From: Doryteuthis pealeii
Taxonomy: Eukaryota; Mollusca; Cephalopoda; Myopsida; Loliginidae
Length of the DNA: 64,000 bases
Direction of reading: 5' to 3'
NCBI GenBank assembly: GCA_023376005.1
Contig: CM042143.1
Coordinates: 79,100,778-79,164,777, forward strand
Shown piece by piece: positions 1 through 14,654 of this stretch. Made by a program: the position numbers and the translations under genes. Under the pieces are notes generated by a model. That model searched no databases and was not told where the DNA came from. It was given only the letters and a program-made list of their open reading frames with translations. Numbering within the stretch: the stretch's first letter is position 1; every line of letters begins with the position of its first letter.

Positions 1-91
1 CACACACATACACATATATATACATATATATATACACACACACACACATACACATATATATACATATATATATACATATACACACACACAC

Positions 92-134
<43 letters not shown>

Positions 135-154
135 CACACACACACATATATATA
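1..154. repeat. (CA)n/(TA)n microsatellite
   Basis: Alternating CA and TA dinucleotide tracts run from the window edge to the start of the MITE at 155. They may continue to the left. Confidence 0.95.
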
Positions 155-480
155 CAGAGATGCTGATAGGTATGCATCCTGCGCCACTGATGCATAAAAA
201 TCTAAAAGGATACAGAAAAATCGTATCCATGCATCCTAGTTTTTTTCTTCTTACCCCACCATTTCTAGCTAACTGTAAATACATTTCAATATTTTCTTGG
301 AAATAAATTACATTGTATGGGTTACAGGTAGGGGTTAGATGGCTTTAGTTGTTCATTGATAAAAACTCTGCAATTTATTAAGAAACTTTAGTTGGGACCC
401 ATCAAATTTCCCAGGGACCCATTCAAATCAAATGTGTGCGTCCCAGGATGCATTAAATTAAAAAGCTATCAGTATCACTG
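155..480 (+). mobile_element. MITE, family E (copy 1)
   Basis: The 326-bp element starts CAGAGATGCTGATAGG and ends CTATCAGTATCACTG, which are inverted repeats with few mismatches. Four other copies in the window (13941-14221, 39229-39516, 45073-45342, partial 5040-5116) share the interior. It has no coding capacity, and its DNA-transposon clade is unknown. It lies downstream of RSU1 exon 5 on the transcribed strand. Confidence 0.85.
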
Positions 481-565
481 ATAGAATATAATAAACAAAG
501 GTGATCAATTTTTGTCATGGTTCTTGCATGGTCTAGAATCAAAGAAAAAAAGAAAATATCCTCAC

Positions 566-684
566 CTAAACAGAAGAAATTTCCAGGTAAGCTGCTTTCA
601 TTAAGACTGTTGTAAGTAAGATCGAGAACTTCAAGGACAGGAAAGGCACCAAAACCTCGAGGAAGCGCTTTCAAATGATTGATC
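566..684 (-). CDS. RSU1: RSU1 exon 5 (residues 94-133), last exon in window
   Basis: The 119-bp exon begins after TTCTAAG and ends with a G before donor GTGAGG. It encodes INHLKALPRGFGAFPVLEVL, then DLTYNSLNESSLPGNFFCL. The block LPRGFG..P.LEVLDLTYN...SLPGNFF is the most conserved part of RSU1, and this fixes the identification. The following exon(s), carrying the remaining LRRs and the C-terminal tail, are off the left edge. Confidence 0.95.
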
Positions 685-2027
685 CTTAGAAAATAATAAA
701 ATTATTTTTGATTTAATACAACATATCATTCATTGTTCAATAAAAATCAATAGGTTAATACAATGATACCTTGACTTACCTGTAACTAAGCCTTTATTAT
801 CTTGAATTCTATAAAAAATCAGAGCTATGATGTCAGTTGGAATAGGAAGCAATTCTTGGGTTACTGGAATTGCAGTAGGTAAAAATTTACCGACTGACTC
901 CAAGTAAATATAAATTCTAATGATTTTTTTTTTGGTTAAGGTTATATTATCAGGATATACAGTACTATCTTGACTTACAAGTTTAATTTGTTGTACTCAT
1001 AACTCAATTTCATTGTATATCAAATCAATTTTCCCAATTGAAAAACTAAAATGCTATTAATATATTCCACCTCACTCCAAATACCCTAATTTTTTTGTTA
1101 TGTTTTTTAAATATGAAAAATAGTACTGTATTGTATAAAAACATAATAAAATTTATTGGGGGGGTGGGGGTGAAAGAAAATTCCACTTGCTGCAGAGATA
1201 TGTAGAATAACTCCCTTGATCTAAAGGGAGGGTGGAAGAATATCCCACTTGTCTGCAGAGAGGATATGAGGATGAGTGTAACATGCAAAAAGACTAAACA
1301 CAAGCAGAATTATAATATACAGTGTGGTTCAAAAATCTTGTCAACCTACATATTGTTTTAATAATATAACATATTTCTCTAAATTTTTGAGATGAGGCTT
1401 GATAATTAGTATTATTTGGATTATTCAGACTATTATCCTCATCTTTATTGTTATCTGGTTCCCGAGTCCAACAAGAAATACCAGAGGGCACATCGGCAGA
1501 AATGTTGTACAGATAACAATTAAGAGGAGTACAATAGTCTGAATAATCCAAATAATATTAATATAACATAAGTTATGTAATCATTTTATCTCTGAAAAAA
1601 AAAAAAAAAAAAAAAATAAAAAAAAAAAATGAAAAAAAAAAAAATAAAAAACAAATTTACTGCTATCAGATTGGTAATAGCTAAGAGATTACAAAGCACT
1701 GTTATTTCATTACAATTAAGATGAGTACAATAGTCCGAATAATCCAAATAATATTAATATAACATAAGTTATGTAATCATTTTGTCTCTGAAAAAAAAAA
1801 AAAAAAATAAAATAAAAAAATAATAATAATAAATAAATAAATAAATAAAAATTTACTGCTATCAGCTTGGTAATGGCTAAGAGATTACAATAAAAAACAA
1901 TAATAAACAGTGAAATAAAGAGATTAGAAAGATAATACTTACGCCAAATTTAGTGTTTTCAGCTTGGTAAAGTCACAGAGATTAGTTGGTAAAGTCTAAA
2001 ATAAAATTGAGAAACAAGAAAAATATA

Positions 2028-2072
<45 letters not shown>

Positions 2073-5000
2073 CATGAACAAAGAAAAAGAAATATATATT
2101 AAAAAAAAATATTAATAGTGTAATCTTAAAGATAAAGATGTATTATTGATCTGATTGCTTAAGTAAGCTATCTGATCTTACTGATAAAATAAAGCAAAAA
2201 TTCTTCAAGGTGTAGTAGTGCTACTGTATGGCTGCACCACTTGAACATATGCTGCCAGCATATTACCACACAGATCAGATTACCCAAGCTGTGCTATTCA
2301 TGTGCTGAGTTGGCAGGGACTGGTATCAAACCTGGAACCTTGTGATTCCTAGGCGAATGCTCTACCGACTGAGCTAAACCAGCCCCTAAGCAGTATTTCA
2401 TAAACCTACATTGGTTTTGCAATTGTTTTTATATTCATTTTTATGAGTTTATAGTAATGAAAGATTAATTTGTGAAAAAGCAAAAAGATGCAATTAGACA
2501 AAATAAAAACATTTAAAGAAAAAGAAAAAAAAAAGACATGTAAATATTTTCCAATTGTGACAGTTAAAATGACAATATTGTAAGCTCAGACATCATGGAT
2601 TCCCTTGATTCTCTCTCGCTATCCATCCCAACCTACTGGTCATTGTTATTGGCAAGTCCTATAGATGGCATCTAGTGTCTGCACAGAACTGATGAATAAG
2701 TTTTTGCTGGTCAGTCAACACTGGTGTTGACATGTGTAGGAGTCCATAGGAGAATGTTACTTATGAGTTCATCCTTACTTCTCCAGCAGTGCCAAGCATG
2801 TATTGGTTATCTTACTTAGATTGTTTGTGAGATGAGAGGTAAGTAGCCATTCAATTGTTGTTTTGTAAGTGTGCTGCTTCCAGGGATTGTTAAAAACAGC
2901 ATGCAGCATTCTTCTGTAGTTTCCATCTAGCTTTTTCTCCAGGCGTTTCAAGGAGTGCAACCATACAGTAGTATTGATGTGGTTACAACTTGGAAGAATT
3001 TTTGTTTTCAAATCATATAATACACTTGAATAAGTAGTTGACACATTAAAGATTGAACAACATAGAATAGGTCCTTAAGTTTATTTCAACATTTGTAACA
3101 CTAGAAAACACTAAATTTTTTTTTTTAGATGAGGCTTGATAATTATTTAGATTTTTTTAACTTTTGTCCTGCAACCTCCAGATGATGACTGTATTAACTC
3201 AAACCTTATGTCCAGAGGGCACATCAGCCAAAACTTTGTGTCCTTTGGATATAAGGGTTGATTTGGTTTGGTTTGTTTTGTTTTGTTTTACGGCATATCA
3301 ACCTCAGTGGGTCATTTAATGCAGATAAAGTTTTGAAATAAATCAATTCTTAATGGATAATACAATTTTTTTATAAATACATTTTTCTATTTAACCCATA
3401 GATGGGACCCTAACAGGTACTACCACTCCGGTCAGAGTGGACCAGGGAGCAATGTTGATGAAGGGGTGCTCCACATTCCCCAAACCTCCAAAACTGGAAC
3501 CTCACCATCAGATAGAGTTTAACGTCATTCCCAGGACATGTAGACCTGCAGCCACTGCCTTCTAGCACCCATATGATAAAAAGGGGTCGGGGCTTGCCAT
3601 AAGGGCAATAGGGTTGGGAAAATCATATAGGTGCTAGGGCTTGATGTGACCAGCCGATTGATCGGAGGGGGCCTCTCTGACCGCCCGTCTGGCCCAAGAT
3701 AGGGCCAAAGTGGAGTATTGCATGTCATGAACTGCTCATCCACCTGGGCTCTATCCTTAAGCATCACGGGTCTCCACCCACGGCTAACAGGTGGCCCCCT
3801 TGGGGGAATCTTACCCCTCTACAGAGGTGCATTCTAACGCCCCACCGACAGGGCGAGATATAAGGGTTGAGTTAATACAGTTCTAAGAGACCATCATCTG
3901 GAGGTTGCGGGTTCAATCAGGACTACAGGTGAAAATAACAAAATATTTAGCTTAACACCTGTACCTGGTCATCGTTAACAGAATGAGAACAATCTATCCC
4001 AATGGATTAATTAAAGAGTTCGGTTCAAAGTTCTGTGAAGGTTCACAATTACGACAAGAAATATCTGAAGAAGACTGAGGGCACATCGTACGAAACGTGT
4101 ATATAAGAATAAAGATGAGGACAACAATCAAGAAAATCTAAATAATACTAAATCAATAATTGTAAACTACCTTAAAATCTTGTTGAGTTTGTAGATAAAC
4201 CAATACTTATCATAATAGAACTTGCTATTCAGTAAAAATGCAACTGGTCATAGTATATGTTTATATGTACATGGATGTATGCGTATAAGCTATCAAAGTT
4301 AGGGAGGTTGGCTAATTTTAATACATAAGAGGAAAGAGAATGATTTTTCGGTGAGGATGTAAGTTGTTTTTTGGGTTTTTTTTTATATCCGTAATAAACA
4401 GAAAACTAGTATGGTCAGTGGTCAGTAAGGAAGGACATCACATTTTTTTTAAAAGGTACTTTATTTAAAGGTCTATGGGAGGGGGGGTTAGGTTTTCTTT
4501 TCTGAAAGTCAGGACCCCATATATTCAAGGGAGCAATCAGTTATATAGATCCAACATATAGGAATCAATAATAAAAATAAAAAACATTCATACCTCAATA
4601 TGATTATTTTATTGGTTTTATTTTATTGGATTATTTTAGGTTTTCTTTTCTGAAAGTCAGGACCCCGTATATTCAAGGGAGCAATCAGTTATACAGATCC
4701 AACATATAGGAATCAATAAAAAAATTTTTTTTTTTTAAATTCATACCTCAATATGATTATTAAATAGATTCAGTTTTTCAAGATTAACCAAATGCACAAT
4801 GTCTTGAGGGATTTCTGGAAAAAAGAAAAAGAAAAAAGGTGAATTTCATAAACACAATATATATAGTCATAAACTAATCTCAAGAAAAACACAAACTCTG
4901 CAGAGAGCCTAGACCCAACCCCAAGGAGTATCCTGGATATGACACCAAACTGCATCTGATAGTGAGGCTCCAGTTCTGGACATCTGGGGAGTGTGGAGTA

Positions 5001-8000
5001 TCCCATCATTGCTATTACACCCAGTTCCACTCTGATCCATCAAATTTCCTGGGGACTCATTTAAATCAAATCCGTGTGTCCCAGGACGCACTAAATCAAA
5101 AAGCTATCAGTATCACTGTATAAATGTACAATGGAGACAATTCTCTAGCCTCAAGGCATAAAATAACCCTAGAGAGGTTGACATGGCATTAAAATCAATC
5201 AATCATGTAAAAAATTACATATCATTAAATTCCTCTTCTAAGAGATGTTACTCTGGTGATTTTCATTCATCATCCAGTGAATGGTATTCAAAGATTGTTT
5301 GGACTAAATAATTATAATAGAAATTTTGAATGTTTAATTACTTAATATAATTCTTCACTAAATCTGGCCTCTTAAAAATTCTTCTAGAAGGGTGTGTGTG
5401 TGTACGTGTGTACGTGTATGTGTATTTAAAATACAGCTTTTGTACTAACAAAACATGCTTTACAGTATTGCTTTAATGGTTAACATAAAAAAGAATAAAG
5501 CACTTAATTATTTGTGTAGATATTTACCCCCCCCCCCCCGTTTGCCACGGAGGGGGAGATACAAGGTCCCAAGTATAGAGCATCCAGCAAGGATTTGTGA
5601 GACTAGCTTGCTATCCATTACCTATGATGATGAATGACCTATTTATTTGTGTATGTATTTACCCAATCCCTCTGCCAAAGGCAGGATATGACACAAGATT
5701 GCAAGTATAGAGCATCCAGCGAGGAACAAATTCACTTTAAAGGGTCTGCGAGATTAGATTGCTAACCATTACACCATGTTAGGACATATGGCTTATTTAT
5801 TTGTGTAAATGATAAAAGTTTTTGTGTGCCCCTGAAGTTGCAGCGCCTCCTGTGACTATGAAGTCCTATGTTTGAGAAACATTCTCGACCACAGATTTTG
5901 CATTTGTAGGTTGTCCCTGTAGATGATGATGTTCTGATGCTTTGTTGCCGTTGCTTTCTTATGGACCTCTTAGCTTCATGATGTTGTATCAGGGTGACTT
6001 CTGACATATACAGTCCTCTATGGAGATTCTGCTGCCATCGAGGGCGGTCTTGAGCCAAATTTTCCCAGCTGGAAGGGACAATGCCAAAGCACCCGAGATC
6101 ATTTTTGCAGACATCCTTGAATCGCAGTAGGGGGCGACCAATCTGTCTTTTACCAGATGTTAGCTCTTAACAGGTTTACAGATCATCTAATTAACATTTG
6201 TTTCATTGGTAAATAAGAGTAAAAAAAACAAAAAAACAACACGTACCTTTTAGTTTATTGTGGCTCAAGGTTAATCTAGTTAAATGTTCCAAAGCCACTG
6301 AAATATAAAAGGGTAAATATTAGTTATAAATATGAACTTCACTCAAACATTTAATAAAAACAAGAGAAAACTTTAAAATTAATAGATGCAGTCTGTATAT
6401 AAGTGTAAAGTTGACATATCAGTTTTCTGTCAGGGCTGTGGAATAGGGTAGATTAATTTTTCACTTTTTAAAAATATCAAATTGTCCATCTATGTGAAAG
6501 TTGTGCGTTAGTATACTGAATACTGATACCAATAATTAGATCTTTTACTTGCAACATTGTTTGAGGAAATAGCATCAAAGATCGTCTTACTAAAATGCAC
6601 CAAAATCCCTGTTTTCGCAAAATTTAGCCTTTAGAAAACGAGGATTTTTAGTGCATTTTTGAACACAATCTTTGTTGCTATTTCCTCAAACAATGGTGCA
6701 AGTAAAAGATCTAATTTTTGGTATCAGTATTCAGTATACTAACGCACATTTCGCATAGACGGACAATTTGATGTTTTTAAAAAGTGAAAAATTGACCTAC
6801 TCTACTGTGGAAGCGGAGGCAATGAAGGGGTTAATGGAGTCAGAAAAAATAGAGATTCCAGTTGAATTTACACTTTATATGACCCTAGATTAGTCTGTAA
6901 AGTTATGCAGTGCACACTTCTTAAAAATATATTTTTTAAAAATCAAGTTTTTATATTTAACTATAGGGCATAATTGTTACAGAGCCCTATACTTATCTTT
7001 TCTTCTTAGCTAGACCCCCTATCTTCTATCTGGGTTGATTGGTTTGTTTTACGGCATATCAACCTCAGTGGGTCATTTAATGCCAATAAAGTTTTGAAAT
7101 AAATCAATTCTTAATGGATAATACAATTTTTTTATAAATACATTTTTCTATTTAACCCATAGATGGGACCCTAACAGGTACTACCACTCCGGGTCAGAGC
7201 GGACCAGGGAGCAATGGTGATGAAGGGGTGCTCCACATTCCCCAAACCTCCAGAACTGGAACCTCACCATCAGATAGATTTTGACGTCATTCCCAGGACA
7301 TGTAGACCCGCAGCCAGCGCCTTCTAGCACCCATATGATAAAAAGGGCTGGGGCTTGCCATAAGGGCAATATGGTTGGGAAAATCATATAGGTGCTAGGG
7401 CTTGACAGGACCAGCCAATTGATCGGAGGGGGCCTCTCCGACCGCCCGTCTAGCCCAAGATAGGGCCAAAGTGGAGTATTGCATGTCATGAACTGCTCAT
7501 CCACCTGGGCTCTATCCTTAAGCATCACGGGTCTCCACCCACGGCTAACAGGTGGCCCCCTTGGGGGAGTCTTACCCCTCTGCAGAGGTGCAGTCGGTGC
7601 ATTCTAACGCTCCAGCCGACAGGGCGGTATCTGGGCTGAATCTTCTCTTCTGGGTTGGTCTTTAGTGTCTCTTAATCTCTGTGTCTATTCTTATTCTTAT
7701 ATATGAACATAATTACTAGTATTTTGGACATCTTTATTTTACAAGTTCCCAATTTTAGCCAAAGTGTGGAGAGAGTCATTTTTGTGTACGTTCATCACAG
7801 TATCTAGGATAACTCTAAATCTCTAACTCATTCTAATGACTGGACTGACCAATCAGAAAACAGCTAGATCAGTTAAAGGTTATGTCTTATCTATCATACC
7901 GACACGAATCTCTGCATTGGTTCTTGCTGGTTATTTTCCATGACTCTTCTTACAAAATTACAAGTTAACTTTTGAATTCCACACTTACCATACATAATTA

Positions 8001-11000
8001 ATAGGTCACCTATCAATTAAGTAACCTAATCACTTAATTACATAAAGAGGAATTGGAGTTGGAGGTGCCAAAAATAGAGGAGTCAGAGTCAAAGGTTTTG
8101 TGTTCCAAATCCACAACCCTGGTTTCTATAACTGGATTTTGTCAGAATTTTCAACAAAAAATAATTTGAAAGAAAAAAAATTTTTCCTGGTCCATATTTT
8201 ATTGATCAGGTATAAATTCATACATTCAACAATTTATACTTACTTTAAAAATCAATAATAAATAATCATTTAACACTTAAGTGGCTTAAAACCAGTGTTT
8301 CTCAACCTTCCTTGTGGCCCATTTTTGGTGTCAACAAAATTACAAGCCCACATAAGCACAAATAGAAATTCTATGTCACAGGAAATACATTTTATTTATA
8401 AAAGTAAAATGTAGTAGAAAATATAAATCTTGACTACTCCTGGTGTCGATCAACTTGAATTGAACTTCCAAACCTTGATTCAGCTTCAAGCTCAAGTCTC
8501 TTCTCAAATCTTATTATAATGGAGATTGTGTGTTTGTCTGTAACAGAAACTATATCACTACTCCCTTTGTTATATACGTCACATTCTCCATGATTTTAAT
8601 TTTATTCAAATCTTATTTATTGATTAAAATGTTTTACATTATTAATACTGTTGGCCATATCTACAGGTATTTGCCTCTCATCCCGCTTATGAGCGCTGGA
8701 TACAAGGTCTCGTTTTAACGTGGGCCCACCCATAAACCGAAGCTCATGGATGGTAAGCACAAAAATTGCGTTGATCCCGTCAGCATTCCCCCTCAAGGCA
8801 CTGGGCAATAAACCCAGCCCTGCCCCTTTAAATCGAGGGGGCAGGTGTTGCCTGGGGGGATAGCCCCCTGGGATCAATGCTATTAACTTGTAAAGATCCA
8901 GGGCTGAAGCCACTGAACCCCTGGCATTGGCCAGATCTACATACTATTAACAAGCAATTGTATTTATATATATATATACAACAAAATAGGGGTTTACATT
9001 GTGAACGGGAAGGCTAATTTGCATATTGATATTAAAAATTTGATTTTGATAAATATGTGCTTAGTATTATTGATTTCTAATTGTTTGGTTTTATCTTAAT
9101 GAATATGAGCAAACATCTCTTCAATAAATCTTAAAAGAAATCCATTAACAAAAATAAATAGTTGTAATTTTATTCTTTACTTCCTATTTTAACTAAACAG
9201 TTAAATTAGGAAAATTTAGCAATGGAAGACAGGAGTGATGGAAGAGTAAGTTTCAGTTGTTCTATTTTTTGATTATACCTCCCTCTGTTTCAAATCTTTT
9301 TATCTGCATTCTTATATAGTTTCATTAGCCTTTCTAATTTAATATAACATTTTATTACATTAAAACTTAAATATTTGCACCCTATGGATGGTGCATATAT
9401 TTGCTAGTTGCAATAAATTAGCTTTCTTTGCAAGTACCTCATTTGCTGCAGAAAATCCTGCCTCAATCAACCAAGTGGTGGTGTGAAAACCAAGAATGGA
9501 ACAACTTTTTTCAAAGAGCAAGGGATGGAAGAATTTTACTTTCAGCCATCCAATCAATCCTTTCCATCAATATCTATTTTCCTTGGACCAACTCCAGGCC
9601 CATTTTTTTTAATTTCTCAGGACCCACATTGAAAATCACTGGCTTAAAATCAATCTTACCAAAAGTATTCATTCTTGCTAGATCGCAATGGTTAAGCTGC
9701 AATGAACCATAGAAGTACTTAAATGAGTGACCACTTAGTTACAGCAACTGCTGTAAGTAATCAGAAGTCTGTGTGCCAGACTAAACAAAGCTTAATAAAT
9801 ATAAACGACTATTCCAAGTCATAAGTAAACATGACTGTGCTATCATTATCATCACTGTTAACTCTCCTTTATTTATATCATACAGGAAAACACAAGGAGT
9901 TCAAAATAAACATATGTCTAAACTATATATTCATAAGAGGTCTAGTTTGGTTTACTTGTTTAACAGCATATCAAACCCTTGTGAGTTATTTCTCTGAATT
10001 TTTGAGATGAGGCTTGATAATTAGTAATATTTGGATTATTCGGACTATTGTCCACATCTTTATTGTTATCTGTACAACATTTCCTGAGTTCAAGAAGGTT
10101 CCAGAGTCCAACAAGAAATACCTGAAGAAGGCTGGAAGGAAGGCACATCGGCTGAAACTTTGTACAGATAACAATAAAGATGAGGACAATAGTCCGAATA
10201 ATCCAAATAATACCCTTGTGAGTCATTTAATGTTAAAATTTGTTTCCTTTGTAAACATCTAATTATAATCATAATTATATTTTCAATGTTCCATTGCATT
10301 TTTTTTAAATTGCATTTTTTTATTTATTTTTCTATAATCATTTGTTTGCACAGTCATATCATATCAAGTATTTCTCTCAAATACAAATAATTCACACACA
10401 GTTGTATGTCACTGCTGGAGAAGCAAGGACAAACTTATAAGTGATGTTCTCCTGTGGACACCTACACATGAGCACACCGGTGTAGGCCAATTAGCAAAAA
10501 CCTACATCAATCAACTGTGTGCAGATTCTGGGTGCTATGCGGACCTCCCCGAGAGGTCCATGCAGCATCCAGAATCTGCACATCTATCAAATACAAATAA
10601 TTTTGAAACAGATCTATTTGACCCATAGATAGGGACCCTAACACTCCAGGTCAGAGTGATCCTGGGAGTAATAGCAATGAAGGATTACTCCACTTTCCAG
10701 AACTGGAACCTCACCATCAGACACAGTTTAGTCTCATACCCAGGACACCCCTATTTTTAGGGTCTTATCCCTTGCTCAGTTAGTAGAGTATCCTGCTTGG
10801 AACCATAAAGTTCCGGGTTCAATACCGGTCTTTGCCAACTCAGCATATGAGTAGCACCGATATCTGTGTGGTAAAGTGGGGAACTGATGGTAGGTGTGGT
10901 ACTCCACCTCTAAGCAAAAACAATCTTCCTAGTCTAGCGCTAGTGAAAAGGGGATAGACTCTCTCGCTGTCTGGCTGATACCGACAATAGGCCACTCTGT

Positions 11001-12986
11001 CGACGACCCTGAGTTTATTAAGCTGAGCTTAGTAAGTATCAAGAATCAAGTAATAAATAGTTGGGAATGAGAGAAGAATGTTAGTATCTTTTATTGAATA
11101 GTTGTTTTTTTAGGGCAATGATAATAGTTTTCAATAATGAGAGCATTTAACATTCAATTTTACTGATTGGGTTGAATTAAGGAAACCAATTAGGGATTTG
11201 TATATATATATATATATATATATATATTTCCTAATGAAAAATGACAATGAATGGAGGCACGTAGTATAATAGTTACCCTCATGGGAAATGGGCACGACGA
11301 GACAGGTTCAAATCCTTGATAAGGCTATTTGCATTTCACATAGCGCTAATACCTGGTCTAGCACTAGTGAAAGGGGATAGACTTCTTTGCCGTGTGGCTG
11401 ATACTGACAATAGACCACTTCGCTGACTTTACTTACTATTGACTGTATGACAGTCACTTGAAAAAGACTGGAGAGTAAATGGTTTGAATAAATTGGTTTG
11501 ATTTATTTGTAACCGAAACTATATCACTGCTTACATCATAAAACTCAAAATCGTCAATACATAAAGAACAATTAATTAATTAGTTTAATTTTTAAATTAG
11601 TTATTAATAAAATAAATAAAAGCGGTTCCTTAATTCAACATTTGGATCTTTTCCATTGTAATAATGACAATTTGAATAAATAAACTATATATTATTTGAA
11701 TAAATAAACTATATAAATTATAATATCAATTAAAAAATTGTATTATTACTTTAAATGTAAAAAATATTTGTGAAATTTGTAATCAATTTGAAATGTTTTC
11801 AGTAACAATAACTAAAAAGTTTACAAATAAATAAATATTTACAATTTTCTGTAAAATTTATGTATGAAATATTCAAAATAATTATTCAATTAATAATTAA
11901 TAGATACACACAACATTTTATTTGAGGGGACAGAAATAAGTTTCCATTTCAAATTGTTTTTTTTTTTTTTTTACTCCTTTATAATGAATTTGATGATTTA
12001 CCTTGCTTATGATACAAACCCTCTAACATTGGATTTTTAACTCCCTCTCAGCTCAGGCAATATCTTTCAAAAAATAATTTTTACATCAACCGGAAGCATT
12101 TTTTTCTAGTACAAATGATTTTTAAACAAATCTATTTGACCAATAGATTGGGACCTAACACCACTCTGGTGAGAGTGGACCTGGGAATAATAGTGATGAA
12201 GGGATGACACAATAGAACTGGAACCTCACCATCAGTTTAGTGGCATACCCAGGATACCCCTTTTTGTAGGTTTTTATCCCTCTGCAGAAGATACAGTCAG
12301 CATATTCTAAGCCTCACCCTGTTAGGCTGAATCGATATGACAATAACAACCAAGATGAAGATACTAGTCAGGTTGGTTGATTTTACAATATATCAATCTT
12401 TGTAGAGTTACTTAATGCTAAAGTCATTCTTTTTTTTTCTCAAGTAATCATAAGATTTCAAGTAACCAATGATAATCATTTGTAAACAATTATAGCTTCA
12501 AGTAATTATTCTTAATACAAATAATTTTCACATAGTTATAGGGTTTCAAACAAATCTATTTTTTGCCTATGCGATCCATCTTTGGATCAAATGGTCTGAA
12601 GATCGCATAAGCAAGAAACTATCAGTTACCAAGTGCTGTTGACTCTATATCTACGTTATCCTAACTTTATAATCCATTCCAGCCCTACCAAAAATCCCTT
12701 TTTTTAAATAATAAAAATAGCACTGTATTGTACAAAAACATAAATAGAATGTAATGAATTATGTGCAGTAATATGTTTTAATGTTTATTTTTTTATAAAT
12801 AGTATTTTTCTTTGGCATAATAAATTTCAGAACTTAAAGGTTTTAAGTAAATTTATTAACATAAGCGTATCTGAAGCTTACCTCAAGTTTTAGCTCTCAA
12901 TACAAATTTAAAAAAATCAACTGAGTGACAGCTCGTAACTTAGAAAACTTGTAAGCAGGAGCACTTGTAAGTCAAGGTACTACAGT

Positions 12987-13017
<31 letters not shown>

Positions 13018-13881
13018 AGTGTGTGCGTGTATAAATACACACATAATTTTTATAGGAAAAATAGTTTTAAAATTGATAATGATAGTTTTGAATTGAAAAG
13101 CTACCATTGATTATTTTTATGAAAAAAAAAAAAAAAAAAAAAAAAGGAATAGGACTAAAATAAATTGACATTTAAAAAAAAAATACATATTCATTTTGGG
13201 TTGTATAGATTCTATGAAAATATTTAGAGGAAATGGTTGAGTTCACTTTGAAATTGTTCTTCCTGTCTGATTATCAGAATATTTCAAATATGCACAGGAA
13301 AAGTGGAGTTCTAAGTCAAGGGAATAACCAAAAACTTTTTAACACTACTATTTCCTGTTGTACAAAAGTATCATTGGATTTAGAATTAGATTGACTGCTA
13401 TTCAATAGGGCGGCTTTTAAGCTAGTTAACTCATAATTTTTGTTGCCATAATTCTAATGATGTTTTGTCACAGATAAAATGTCTAAATTAGGCAAATTTT
13501 ACTATTTTTTTTAGCAAAATTTGGCTAATCTAAAAATTTTTTTTTTTAATTAACGTTTAATTAATAGAAAAACTATAATACTCAAGTTATGGGCTTCCAA
13601 AAATTTCACTATAGGAGTGTCTTAATATTATTGAAAGATGCCGATATTTTGTGAAAAGGTATTATATCTTCGTCATTTAGCTGTGATTCAAATTTCATAT
13701 AAATCAAAGGGGAAAAACAATATCAGCAGGGGTTTGTGGCCCCCTTTGATTAAAATGAAATATACTTAGCCAAGTACACTGGTAGTTTCAGAATATATAT
13801 GGTTATGGGGGTTTATCTCCAAAACCCTCAGAGTAGTTCGTGAGCAAACAGACAGATACTACAACTTTGTGTGTGTGTGTG

Positions 13882-13931
<50 letters not shown>

Positions 13932-14227
13932 ATATGTATAGTGATGCTGATAGGTTTTTGATTTAGTGCATCCTGGGACGCATATATTTGCTTCGAATGA
14001 GTCCCTGGGAAAATTTATGGGTCTCAACTAAAGCTGTCTAACTCCTACCTTGTAGCCTATCCTGTGTAATTTTTTTCTAAGAAACTATTGAAATGTATTT
14101 ACAGTTAGCTTAAAATGGTGAAGGAAGAAAAAGAAAACACAGGGATGCATGGATACAGTTTTACTGTGTCCTTTTAGATTTTGTGGATCAGGGACACAGG
14201 ATGCGTACCTATCAGCATCTCTCTCTT

Positions 14228-14263
<36 letters not shown>

Positions 14264-14615
14264 CAGATTTTTTTTTCCATATACATACATTAGAAATTTT
14301 ATAAATTGATTTCAACAAGAATTCTCATTTTAGTTGAAATAAATTCATAACTGCCAACATGACAGAGTTTTAAGTTTTTCATCTTTCAAATTTATATATC
14401 GCCTAGGAATCACAAGGTTCCTCATTCGATACCGGTCCCCGGTCCACTCAGCACAGATTGGGTAATCTGATCTATAGGGTAAAGTGGGAAGCGGATGGTA
14501 TGTGTGGTGCTCCATCTCAGCAAAAATACTCTCCTTGGTCTAGTACAAGCGAAAAGGGACTAACCTCCCTTGCTACACAGGTGATACCAACAATAGGCCA
14601 CTCTGCCAACTTTAC

Positions 14616-14654
<39 letters not shown>

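Larger units (their letters stand above)
8292..9641 (-). mobile_element. hAT transposon relic interrupted by a Helitron
   Basis: The ends are CCAGTGTTTCTCAACCTT and, at the right, TTGAAAATCACTG, inverted as in many hAT elements. Identical 8-bp target duplications GCTTAAAA occupy 8284-8291 and 9642-9649. The minus strand encodes TTWLIEAGFSAANEVLAKKA near 9409-9480, resembling the C-terminal dimerisation region of hAT/ZBED transposases. The frame continues across the Helitron gap into LELEAESRFG near 8460-8490. Most of the transposase is deleted. Confidence 0.82.

Noticed and set aside
3525..3767. Open frame starting [11 protein letters not shown] taken as a host gene
   Set aside because: The same frame recurs in every family A copy, inside target-site duplications. 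It belongs to the repeat, and its coding status is a separate question.
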